Source: an uncultured Clostridia bacterium (GTDB taxonomy: Bacteria; Bacillota; Clostridia; Christensenellales; Aristaeellaceae). From it: a stretch of 38,765 bases of DNA. The notes beneath the pieces are model-generated. The model searched no databases. It was not told the DNA's origin and worked only from the letters and a program-made list of their open reading frames with translations. Location of the stretch: NCBI GenBank assembly GCA_934675735.1, contig CAKURR010000021.1, positions 1-38,765 of the forward strand. Reading direction: 5' to 3'. The stretch's first letter is position 1. Each line of letters opens with the position of its first letter. Shown here piece after piece: positions 23,419 through 30,106 of the stretch. Both the position numbers and the translations under genes were made by a program.

Positions 23419-23547
23419 ATGGCTTCTAAGACCAACAAGAAGGCCGAGCAGAAGCAGAAGATGGTGCGCATCGTGGCGTTTGTCGCCTGTGCCGCGCTGC
23501 TGCTGACCGCCATCCTGCCCTACGTCGCTTCCAGCCTTTTCCGCTGA
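23419..23547 (+). CDS. Small membrane protein, 42 residues
   Basis: A complete small gene: ribosome site TTGGAGGA 9 bases before the ATG, 42 codons, TGA stop, and a strong terminator 13 bases later. The product begins with a basic segment rich in Lys and Gln (ASKTNKKAEQKQKMVR), followed by one membrane helix (IVAFVACAALLLTAILPYVA) and a short tail SSLFR. Its gene sits divergent from the cysE T-box and convergent with dnaK. The layout, a single cytoplasmic basic tail plus one helix, is common for small regulators or components of membrane complexes, but no family is recognised. Having its own promoter and terminator argues that it is a real gene. Confidence 0.8.
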   Translation: MASKTNKKAEQKQKMVRIVAFVACAALLLTAILPYVASSLFR

Positions 23548-23560
23548 GAAAGGACAAAAT

Positions 23561-23598
23561 ACGCCGCTTCCGTTTGATTCGGAAGCGGCGGTTTTTTT
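23561..23598 (+). terminator. Terminator of the small membrane protein gene
   Basis: Arms 23561-23572 (ACGCCGCTTCCG) and 23580-23591 (CGGAAGCGGCGG) pair over 11 bp around a 7-base loop, followed by seven T on the plus strand. The 200 bases from here to the dnaK stop show no gene; only a weak stem (CGCCGTTTG/CAAATACGGCG, 23618-23648) is seen there. Confidence 0.92.
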
Positions 23599-23802
23599 AC
23601 TCTTTTCAAAAACATCGTCCCGCCGTTTGCTTCTTAGACAAATACGGCGAGACAATGTCATTTTATACCTATAATCAAACAAAAGATAAATGTGCGCCCC
23701 TGCAATTTCTCTTCCGTAAAATTCGGAAAGCGATGAAGTCGCTGTCCTTTTTCTCCGAAAAACGCGCCTGTTTCACGAGCAGTCGCCCGTCGTCTTTACG
23801 CT

Positions 23803-25569
23803 TTATCCCTCTTGCCGAATCTTCTCCGCGCTCTCTTTCAGCGCGTCGGCCAGCCTTGCGATTTCCGCGGCCTGCTCGGTCGTGATGCTTTCCGGTTTGG
23901 TCTTGTTGACGGCCTTGCGAAGCGCGGCGATATCCTCCTTGACCTTCTTTTTGTCGTCGTGGGCGATTTGCTTATCCTTGCCGAGCGCCTGTTCGGTTTC
24001 GTAAATCAGCTTCTCGGCCTCGTTGCGGATTTCGGAAGCCTCGCGGCGGGCCTTATCCTCCGCTTCATAGCGGCGGGCGTCCTCCGTCGCGCGGCGAATC
24101 TCCTCTTCGCTCATGTTGGTAGTCGAAGAAATCGTGATTTCCTGCTGATTGCCCGTGCCCAAATCCTTGGCGGAGACGGTCACAATGCCGTTTGCGTCGA
24201 TGGCAAACGTCACCTCAATCTGCGGCACGCCCGCCATCGCACGGCGGATACCCTTGAGACGGAAGTTGCCCAGCAGCTTGTTGTCCCGCGCGTAATACCG
24301 CTCGCCCTGCAAGACCTTGATATCCACCGCCGTCTGGAACGGCGCGGCGGTGGAAAAGATCTGGCTGTGGCGGGTCGGGATGGTCGTGTTGCGGTCGATG
24401 ATTTTGGTCGCAATGCCGCCGACCGTCTCAATGGAGAGCGACAGCGGCGTGACATCCATCAAAATGACGTTCTGCGCCGCGGCGGAAACCACCATGCCGT
24501 TGCCCGCCGCCAGCTTGCCGCCCTGAAGGGCCGCGCCCATCGCGACGCATTCATCCGGATTGACGTTGCGCGCGGGCGTTTTGCCCGTGAGCTTTTTGAC
24601 CATCTCCTGCACGGCGGGCATGCGCGTGCTGCCGCCGACGAGCAGAACCTGCCCCAAATCGCTCATGCTCAGCGCCGCATCCGTCATCACCTGACTGACG
24701 GGGCCGCACGTGCGCTCCACCAAATCGCGCGTCATGCCCTCAAACTGCGCGCGGGTGACGGTCACGTCGAGGTGATGCGGGCCGTTCGCGTCCTGCGTCA
24801 AAAACGGCAGGGTGACCTGCGTGCTCATCTGCCCGCTCAGCTCGCGCTTGGCCTTTTCCGCCGCTTCGCGCACGCGCAGCATCGCCGCCTTGTCGCGTCT
24901 GAGGTCGATTTTCTCCGTGCGCTTGAACTCGTCGGCCAAATAATCCGCCAGCCGCTCGTCGAAGTCGTCGCCGCCGAGGTGGTTGTCGCCACTCGTCGCC
25001 AACACCTCAATCACGCCGTCGCCGATTTCAATCAGCGAAACGTCGAACGTGCCGCCGCCGAGGTCGTAGACCAGAATCTTCTGCGCCTGCCCGTGGTCGA
25101 GGCCGTAAGCGAACGCCGCCGCCGTCGGCTCGTTGATGATACGCAGCACCTCCAGCCCCGCGATGCGCCCCGCGTCGCGCGTAGCCTGACGCTGGCTGTC
25201 CGTGAAATACGCCGGAACGGTGATGACCGCCCGGCTCACCGGCTCGCCGAGAAACGCTTCCGCGTCGCGGCGCAGCTTTTGCAGAATCATGGCAGAAATC
25301 TCCTGCGGCGTGTAGGCCTTGCCGTCAATCTTCACCCGGTAATCCGTGCCCATTTCCCGCTTGATGGAAAGCACCGTCCGCGCCGCGTTGACCGCCTGCT
25401 GGCGCTTGGCCGCCTCGCCGACCACGCGCTCCCCCGTCTGGGTGAAGCTGACGACGGAGGGCGTCGTGCGCCCGCCCTCGGAATTGGGGATGACGACCGG
25501 CTCGCCGCCCTCCAGCACCGCCACACAGCTGTTTGTCGTGCCCAAATCGATGCCGATAACCTTGCTCAT
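23803..25569 (-). CDS. dnaK: Chaperone DnaK (Hsp70)
   Basis: Hsp70 chaperone that binds unfolded proteins in an ATP-dependent cycle. The 588-residue product shows the phosphate-1 motif IGIDLGTTNSCVAV, VITVPAYFTDSQRQATRDAG, the adenosine-contact region LVGGSTRMPAVQEMV, the linker region DVTPLSLSIETVGG, and the substrate domain with GILNVSAKD-type sequence (GIVTVSAKDLGTGNQQ). The start at 25567-25569 has GGAGG 8 bases upstream. The open frame upstream lacks homology. The lid is short and lacks the acidic tail common in DnaK. Unlike the usual hrcA-grpE-dnaK-dnaJ cluster it stands alone with its own promoter and no CIRCE element, so it may be a second DnaK. Confidence 0.94.
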   Translation of the reverse strand: MSKVIGIDLGTTNSCVAVLEGGEPVVIPNSEGGRTTPSVVSFTQTGERVVGEAAKRQQAVNAARTVLSIKREMGTDYRVKIDGKAYTPQEISAMILQKLRRDAEAFLGEPVSRAVITVPAYFTDSQRQATRDAGRIAGLEVLRIINEPTAAAFAYGLDHGQAQKILVYDLGGGTFDVSLIEIGDGVIEVLATSGDNHLGGDDFDERLADYLADEFKRTEKIDLRRDKAAMLRVREAAEKAKRELSGQMSTQVTLPFLTQDANGPHHLDVTVTRAQFEGMTRDLVERTCGPVSQVMTDAALSMSDLGQVLLVGGSTRMPAVQEMVKKLTGKTPARNVNPDECVAMGAALQGGKLAAGNGMVVSAAAQNVILMDVTPLSLSIETVGGIATKIIDRNTTIPTRHSQIFSTAAPFQTAVDIKVLQGERYYARDNKLLGNFRLKGIRRAMAGVPQIEVTFAIDANGIVTVSAKDLGTGNQQEITISSTTNMSEEEIRRATEDARRYEAEDKARREASEIRNEAEKLIYETEQALGKDKQIAHDDKKKVKEDIAALRKAVNKTKPESITTEQAAEIARLADALKESAEKIRQEG

Positions 25570-25648
25570 GAAAAACGCCTCCAAAAACCGATTGCATCGG
25601 ATTCTCTTTTTCTGAACGCACCTCTTGATTTTCGATGCGTTATCTATT

Positions 25649-25677
25649 ATTGTAAAGAACAGCATGCGTGAAATCAA
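25649..25677 (-). promoter_or_regulatory. Sigma-A promoter for dnaK
   Basis: Minus strand: -35 TTGATT (25672-25677), 17-base spacer, -10 TACAAT (25649-25654). Arms CTTGATTT (25623-25630) and AAATCAAG (25671-25678) flank it as an inverted repeat, the second arm covering the -35. There is no CIRCE operator. Confidence 0.75.
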
Positions 25678-25716
25678 GAGCAGAAATGTGAAAAAGCGAG
25701 AAAGTCAGTTCACATT

Positions 25717-25886
25717 TTGGGGCTTTGCCCCAAACCCCACCAGAGAACTGAGTTCTCCGGACTCTCCACTTCGCTTCGCGGCGGTTTGAAGCTTGTCTTC
25801 CATTCATTTATCGCACAGCGATAAATGAAAAGGGGGAAATCCAAGAACCTCAGGTTCTTGGCAGGGTTTGGGACAGCGTCCCAACG
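25717..25886. repeat. Full-length dispersed hairpin element, copy 3
   Basis: 170 bp in the divergent gap between dnaK and the ECF sigma gene: TTGGGGCTTTGCCCCAA, ACCCC, stem GAGAACTGAGTTCTC, CTTCGCTTCGCGGCG, a central stem TCATTTATCG/CGATAAATGA, then GGGGGAAATCCAAGAACCTC with stem AAGAACCTCAGGTTCTT, GGGTTT and stem TTGGGACAGCGTCCCAA. The best-preserved copy. Confidence 0.85.
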
Positions 25887-25923
25887 TTTCCTCCCCGTCT
25901 TTTCAAAAAAATTTTCGTTTTCG

Positions 25924-25951
25924 TGAAATTTTCGCGCGTTTCTCTCGTCTT
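25924..25951 (+). promoter_or_regulatory. ECF-type promoter, probably autoregulatory
   Basis: Plus strand TGAAAT (25924-25929), a 16-base spacer and CGTCTT (25946-25951), close to the TGAAAC-N16-CGTC pattern of sigma-M/sigma-V-like ECF promoters, directly upstream of an ECF sigma gene. ECF factors usually transcribe their own operon. Confidence 0.65.
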
Positions 25952-25975
25952 AATAGGTGAGGAGGTGGATGGGCG

Positions 25976-26485
25976 ATGTCGGCCTTTACAGAAGATGAGC
26001 GCGAAGACAAACTGCGGCATTTGATGGAAATCTACGGCGACGGGCTGAAACGCCTGTGCTGCGTCTATCTGCGCGACCTCGGCCTCGCCGAGGACGCCGT
26101 ACAAGAGACCTTTATCAAAGCCTATGACCATATCGACGAACTGCTTGACGGCGAAATCGACAGCACCAAAGCGTGGCTCGTGCGCATCGCCGTCAATACC
26201 TGTAAGGATACGCTCCGCTCTTCGTGGATGCGCCATATCGACAGGCGGCAGGAAATCGAGGCCCTGCCGCTGTCCGTCGCCAACAGCTCGGAAGAGCGGC
26301 TCGCGCTGACACAGGCCATCATGGCCCTTCCGCCCAAACTCCGCGAAATCGTGCTGCTGTATTATTATCAGGATATGAGTCTGCGCACGTGCGCAGGCGT
26401 GCTCGGCATCTCCGCGCCGACCGCCACAAGGCGGCTTCAGCAGGCGCAGAAAAAACTCCGCAGTCATTTGGAAGAAAGGGGCTGA
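25976..26485 (+). CDS. ECF-type RNA polymerase sigma factor
   Basis: A 169-residue sigma-70 family factor of the extracytoplasmic function type, with only region 2 and region 4. Region 2 holds RLCCVYLRDLGLAEDAVQETFIKAYDHIDEL, and STKAWLVRIAVNTCKDTLR continues it. Region 4 has LPPKLREIVLLYYYQDMSLRTCAGVLGISAPTATRRLQQAQ, the helix-turn-helix. Region 3 is absent, as expected. The ATG at 25976 has GAGGAGG upstream. The gene is followed after 5 bases by a membrane-anchored protein that is likely its regulator, and preceded by an ECF-type promoter, suggesting autoregulation. The stimulus is unknown. Confidence 0.94.
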   Translation: MSAFTEDEREDKLRHLMEIYGDGLKRLCCVYLRDLGLAEDAVQETFIKAYDHIDELLDGEIDSTKAWLVRIAVNTCKDTLRSSWMRHIDRRQEIEALPLSVANSSEERLALTQAIMALPPKLREIVLLYYYQDMSLRTCAGVLGISAPTATRRLQQAQKKLRSHLEERG

Positions 26486-26490
26486 AATCG

Positions 26491-27513
26491 ATGAAAAAAG
26501 ACCCAACGATTCGCGAAGCCATCGACGAGAGCCTCTGCTCCGTCCGTTTTAACGCACAGGATGAACGCAATGTCCTTTCCGCCGTACACGGCCGCCGCGC
26601 GCGGGCCAAAAAGCGCGCCCGTCGGCTGAATCTCGTCTGCGCGATGGGGCTTCTTCTGCTGCTCATCGTGCCCGTCGGCGCCTTTACGCTGCGCGCGCGC
26701 CGCCTGAACACTGCCACCGTCGCCGCGCCCGGGCAGGACCGCATCCTCTCCCCCGACTCAACGCCCGAACCGGCCGCCGCCCTCTCGCCGCTCATCGACA
26801 GCACCGCCACCGCCGCGCCAAACGGCATGCTCGCCGAGCAGGACGCGATTCGGGCCGCGCGCACGTGCTTTGACGCGGTCTGCGACACGGATATCTTCTC
26901 GTTTGACGAATACGCCGTCACCTGCACGCGTTCGGGCGGCACGTATACCGTGCTGCTGACGAGCGTATACGGCAACGGCTGCACGTTCACCGTAACCGTC
27001 GATGCGTTCACGGGCGAAGAGACGGGCCACTCCTCCGCCAAGCTGGCGACACAGCCGATTTATCTGGGCGATGACGCGCCCGAAATTCAAAGCTGGTACG
27101 CGAAATACGGCCACGCCGTCTACCTCTGGGCGGAAAGCGTGCAGGTCGAGTTCTCCCGCCGATACGAGGGCGCAACTCTGCGCGCCGCGAAAGACGGCGA
27201 CATCACCCGCGAACAGGCGCAGGCCGTCGCCAAAGCGGCGGCGACAGCCGATTATGCCGCGCAGGGGCTTGCGGACGCGGCCATCGAGCCGCTGTGCTAC
27301 CCGCTGCTGTTTGGCGAGCGCGCGTTTGACGACGGTATAGCGCGGTATCTGGTGGTCTGCTGTCCGGACAGGCCCGCCGACGGGAACCCCGAAGCGCTGA
27401 AAACCGCGCCCGACGTGCTCGTGCTGCTCAACGCCCAAACGGGCGAAGTGGAAAGCGTGAAGCACGATTTGGACGAGCGCGATATGGCGATGATGAAGGG
27501 GATTATCAAGTAA
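26491..27513 (+). CDS. Membrane-anchored putative anti-sigma factor
   Basis: A 340-residue protein with a short cytoplasmic part (1-47), one membrane helix (about 48-66, LNLVCAMGLLLLLIVPVGAF) and a large extracytoplasmic domain. The cytoplasmic part (PTIREAIDESLCSVRFNAQDERNVLSAV) lacks the HXXXCXXC zinc motif of classic anti-sigma factors. The outer part looks like tandem PepSY-like modules: TYTVLLTSVYGNGCTFTVTVDAFTGEETG and a C-terminal DVLVLLNAQTGEVESV, each with the 'D..TG.' turn. AAAGGGG precedes the ATG at 26491. The place in the sigma operon suggests an anti-sigma role, which is inference. A longer frame upstream overlaps the sigma gene and is rejected. Confidence 0.8.
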   Translation: MKKDPTIREAIDESLCSVRFNAQDERNVLSAVHGRRARAKKRARRLNLVCAMGLLLLLIVPVGAFTLRARRLNTATVAAPGQDRILSPDSTPEPAAALSPLIDSTATAAPNGMLAEQDAIRAARTCFDAVCDTDIFSFDEYAVTCTRSGGTYTVLLTSVYGNGCTFTVTVDAFTGEETGHSSAKLATQPIYLGDDAPEIQSWYAKYGHAVYLWAESVQVEFSRRYEGATLRAAKDGDITREQAQAVAKAAATADYAAQGLADAAIEPLCYPLLFGERAFDDGIARYLVVCCPDRPADGNPEALKTAPDVLVLLNAQTGEVESVKHDLDERDMAMMKGIIK

Positions 27514-27529
27514 TTTGAAAGAAAGACGA

Positions 27530-27570
27530 ACAGTCCGGAGAGCGTCGGCGCTTCTCCGGACTGTTTTGTG
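27530..27570 (+). terminator. Terminator of the ECF sigma operon
   Basis: Arms ACAGTCCGGAG (27530-27540) and CTCCGGACTGT (27554-27564), an 11-bp perfect stem, followed by TTTTGTGTTT on the plus strand. Confidence 0.85.
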
Positions 27571-27602
27571 TTTAAGCCCGTTTCATCGCAACGGGGGAGT
27601 TA

Positions 27603-27675
27603 CGTTGGGCTGCCGCCCAAACCCGCTTGGGGACCAGTCCCCAAACCCCTTCCCCGCTTCGCGGCGGTTTGAAGA
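27603..27675. repeat. Dispersed hairpin element, single half-unit
   Basis: Half-unit between convergent genes: stem TTGGGCTGCCGCCCAA, CCCGC, stem TTGGGGACCAGTCCCCAA, then CTTCCCCGCTTCGCGGCGG and GTTTGAAG. The tail matches copy 3 (CGCTTCGCGGCGGTTTGAAG), the first stem matches 9571. Confidence 0.7.
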
Positions 27676-27679
27676 AGGT

Positions 27680-28807
27680 TTACTGATTCCCCGTGTCGCT
27701 CTTCATCGTATCGATGGCGTCCTCGATGGTTTCGGCGGTTTTCTGGCCCAGTTCTTTACTGAGCTGTTCGAGCTTCCGGAAATTATTCTGCGATTCCTGC
27801 TCATCCTGCATGCGGGCTTCGCGGTCCTCGGTGAACTCGGCGTTGGCGAAAATCTTCTGCATGCGCTCGTCGGGGTAATGTTCATCGATATAGGCTTCAA
27901 ACGCGTTGCGCGGCTCAACGCCTTCGCGGCGGGCCGTCCAGCGCAGCGAGGTGAACAGGGTCATCACGGAGTTAAAGACCATGAACACGAGCAGCGCCCA
28001 GGTCAGCGGCTTGCCGACCTTATTGGGGATTTTGAGAATCCACTTGGCCATGCGCGGGTAGATATCCTTAATCCAGAAGATGCCCAGAATGCCCCAGAAC
28101 ACCGAATACAGCAGGCAGATGCGGCCGTTGAGGTTATAGGGCATGTTGCTGTAATCCCACGAGGTCGAGCCGAAGCAGACCTCCTGAAACCACGAGCAGG
28201 CGTATTCCACGACCGAGCCGACGACAAAGCCGCCGACAAACGAAAACACGCGCCCGCGGTTGCGGAACCGATACAGCGCGCCGCTCAGGCAGAGCGCGCC
28301 GATGCCGTAGACGAGGTTAAACGGGCCGTAAATCAGGCCGACGCGGCTCTCATAATGGCCTCGCTGGATGAGGCAGTAGAGCGTTTCGAGCACCACGCCC
28401 GCAAAGCAGCCGATAAAGAACACCCAGAACAGCTTATAAAACGTCATGCCCTGTGCGAAGTGCGCTTCCTGCTTCTCGCGGTAGTCAATCTGCGCGTTGG
28501 TCGGCGCGGGCGGCAGAATGCGCACCTTCTTCTTCTTTTTGCGGTCATACTGCTCCGTCTCCTTCAGGCGGGTTTCAACCTCGTCGATAAGCTCGTTGAA
28601 CGCCTGAAGCTTTTTGGCCATCAGGTCACGCCGTTTGCGCATCAGCACCAGCTCGTCGCGGATTTCGGCATAGAACGCGGCCTTCTGCGCGTCATCCATC
28701 TTCTCGTCGGCGGCCAGCACATCCATCTGTCGGCGCAGCTCCATATACGCTTCATAATCTTCCGAGCCGAGCCGGGTCAGCAATTCGTTTTTCTCTTCTT
28801 TGGTCAT
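27680..28807 (-). CDS. CmpB-like putative ABC transporter membrane protein
   Basis: A 375-residue protein with a charged coiled-coil N-terminus (1-95, EKNELLTRLG and MRKRRDLMAKKLQAFNELIDEVETRL), four to six membrane helices (about 115-300), and a soluble acidic C-terminus rich in Glu and Gln. The membrane part has the segment GLIYGPFNLVYGIGALCL and SWDYSNMPYNLNGRICLLYSVFWG, characteristic of the family annotated as ABC_trans_CmpB (putative ABC transporter type IV). That name rests on weak grounds, and no ATPase gene is adjacent. The ATG at 28805-28807 with GGAGGGGAG upstream is preferred over a longer frame. Its gene follows the small gene at 28854-29201. Confidence 0.8.
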   Translation of the reverse strand: MTKEEKNELLTRLGSEDYEAYMELRRQMDVLAADEKMDDAQKAAFYAEIRDELVLMRKRRDLMAKKLQAFNELIDEVETRLKETEQYDRKKKKKVRILPPAPTNAQIDYREKQEAHFAQGMTFYKLFWVFFIGCFAGVVLETLYCLIQRGHYESRVGLIYGPFNLVYGIGALCLSGALYRFRNRGRVFSFVGGFVVGSVVEYACSWFQEVCFGSTSWDYSNMPYNLNGRICLLYSVFWGILGIFWIKDIYPRMAKWILKIPNKVGKPLTWALLVFMVFNSVMTLFTSLRWTARREGVEPRNAFEAYIDEHYPDERMQKIFANAEFTEDREARMQDEQESQNNFRKLEQLSKELGQKTAETIEDAIDTMKSDTGNQ

Positions 28808-28853
28808 GTTCTCCCCTCCGCACCGCCGTTTCACGGCTTTTGGGCACAGTATA

Positions 28854-29201
28854 TCATGCTTCGCCCTCCATTTCAACCTTCGTTTCAACCTCTGTGCAGC
28901 CCGTATCCTCCCCGACGAGGAAAAAGCGCACGCATATCCGCCCAGCCGCGCGGCGAAGGCGGCGCAGATTGGCCTTATCGTCCTCCGTCATCCCGCGCAG
29001 CCCTTCGGGATGATTGCTCAGCAGCCAGATTTCCGCCGCATTCGCGTCAAAGGTCATCGCTTCCGCGGCGAAAGCCGTGTCGAACTGGCACAGCGACGTC
29101 ACCGCGCCGTCCTCGCTCAGCGCAGCCACGGCGGAAAACGGCACATACACCCGTGCCATCAGCATTTGGGCCAGCGCGCTCGGCGTGATTGTTTGCTTCA
29201 T
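28854..29201 (-). CDS. Hypothetical protein, 115 residues
   Basis: A small soluble protein with no recognised family. It begins KQTITPSALAQMLMARVYVPFSAVAAL, has a central acidic and Ala-rich stretch (CQFDTAFAAEAMTFDANAAEIWLL), then a basic region ADDKANLRRLRRAAGRICVRFFLVG and a Thr/Glu-rich tail. Neither signal peptide nor membrane helix is seen. The start at 29199-29201 is preferred, with AGAGGTG 10 bases upstream; a GTG four codons earlier overlaps the ribosome site. It stands first in a possible two-gene operon with the CmpB-like gene, 46 bases apart, and divergent from tetR. Confidence 0.75.
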   Translation of the reverse strand: MKQTITPSALAQMLMARVYVPFSAVAALSEDGAVTSLCQFDTAFAAEAMTFDANAAEIWLLSNHPEGLRGMTEDDKANLRRLRRAAGRICVRFFLVGEDTGCTEVETKVEMEGEA

Positions 29202-29248
29202 TGTTTTATGCACCTCTTTTTCTTCTGCATATTATCAATGCGGTATCC

Positions 29249-29254
29249 ATTATA
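29249..29254 (-). promoter_or_regulatory. -10 element for the small unknown gene
   Basis: Minus strand TATAAT about 48 bases before the start codon. The -35 region is poor (TGGAAC at 17 bases), so the call is tentative. Confidence 0.45.
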
Positions 29255-29307
29255 CGGGCCGGCCGCGCCGCGTTCCAGAATCCTTCGGTTGCAAACGCGC
29301 ATGCCAT

Positions 29308-29352
29308 GTCAATCATTCTTTGATTGACGAAAAGCTGAAAAAAGGTTACAAT
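29308..29352 (+). promoter_or_regulatory. tetR promoter with a palindromic operator
   Basis: Plus strand -35 TTGACG (29324-29329), 17-base spacer and -10 TACAAT (29347-29352). A perfect palindrome GTCAATCA (29308-29315), 5-base gap, TGATTGAC (29321-29328) covers the -35. Such a dyad over a promoter next to a TetR gene is the classical layout of self-repression. Confidence 0.75.
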
Positions 29353-29377
29353 ACGGTGAAAGAAATGAGGTGCGCAC

Positions 29378-29956
29378 ATGGCCAATACGACAAAACGCAT
29401 GCTCTCGATGTCCCTGAAAAAACTGCTGTCAAAGACGACGCTGGATAACATCACCATTCAGGATATCACGGACGATGCGGAAGTCAGCCGTAAGACCTTT
29501 TATTACCATTTTCAGGATATCTACGACCTGCTGGATTGGACGCTGCAGGAGGACGCGCGTCACCTGCTCGCCGACAAAATCAATCTGGATAACTGGGAGG
29601 AGAGCATCTCTGCCCTGTTTGTTTACATGCAGGAAAACAGGCTGCTCGTCCTCAACGCGTTTCACTCGCTGGAGCGCGATACGCTGGAAACCGAGGTTTT
29701 CAAGCTGCTTTCTCCCCTGCTCCACCGCATCTTTTCCGCGCAGGAGGGCTTTGACCTGCTGAGCGAATCCGATCAGGATTTCATCGTCAGCGTATACGGT
29801 CTGGGCATCACGGGCCTTTTCCTCCGCTGGATCGGCACGAACATGATGACCCCGCCCGAGCCGCTCATCCGCCAGCTTTACCGCCTGATGGGCGGCAGCC
29901 TGGAGGGCATTGTTCAGCGCTTTCTGTCAACGGCAGACGACGGAAACGTGCATTAA
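29378..29956 (+). CDS. TetR/AcrR family transcriptional regulator
   Basis: A 192-residue repressor-type protein. The N-terminal helix-turn-helix domain is clear: TKRMLSMSLKKLLSKTTLDNITIQDITDDAEVSRKTFYYHFQDIYDLLDW (about 5-55). The rest is an all-helical C-terminal domain of the kind found in DhaS-like TetR proteins (TetR_C with ENRLLVLNAFHSL). DhaS itself activates dihydroxyacetone kinase genes, which are not present here, so the target is unclear. Its own promoter carries a palindromic operator, and the radical SAM-metK genes follow on the same strand 150 bases downstream. GAGGTG lies before the ATG at 29378. Ligand unknown. Confidence 0.92.
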   Translation: MANTTKRMLSMSLKKLLSKTTLDNITIQDITDDAEVSRKTFYYHFQDIYDLLDWTLQEDARHLLADKINLDNWEESISALFVYMQENRLLVLNAFHSLERDTLETEVFKLLSPLLHRIFSAQEGFDLLSESDQDFIVSVYGLGITGLFLRWIGTNMMTPPEPLIRQLYRLMGGSLEGIVQRFLSTADDGNVH

Positions 29957-29993
29957 GAAAACTTTACACAAATTCGACCCAATGTGTCAAATT

Positions 29994-30077
29994 TACCCAA
30001 ATGCTTTTCCCTTATCCCAAAAACGGACAGGGCATGGCATTTGGGTATTTTCTTTAGGCTCGTTTTAGGGGTATACT
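29994..30077 (+). promoter_or_regulatory. Inverted repeat and promoter ahead of the radical SAM gene
   Basis: Arms TACCCAAATGC (29994-30004) and GCATTTGGGTA (30037-30047) form a perfect 11-bp inverted repeat with a 32-base gap; the right arm lies just upstream of the weak -35 area of a -10 TATACT (30072-30077). It could be an operator pair or a terminator-like structure of tetR. ACACA...TGTGT dyads (29964-29987) lie upstream as well. Confidence 0.5.
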
Positions 30078-30106
30078 TGCGCCACAACAACAAAGGAGTG
30101 TGTCTT

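Noticed and set aside
23599..23802. Possible gene or strong dnaK terminator in the gap
   Set aside because: Short frames there have no ribosome site and no family; only a weak stem without a proper T-run is seen.
25570..25700. CIRCE operator before dnaK
   Set aside because: The TTAGCACTC-N9-GAGTGCTAA pattern is absent.
26224..26490. 429-codon frame including the anti-sigma gene
   Set aside because: The first 89 codons overlap the ECF sigma gene in another frame; the true start at 26491 has AAAGGGG upstream.
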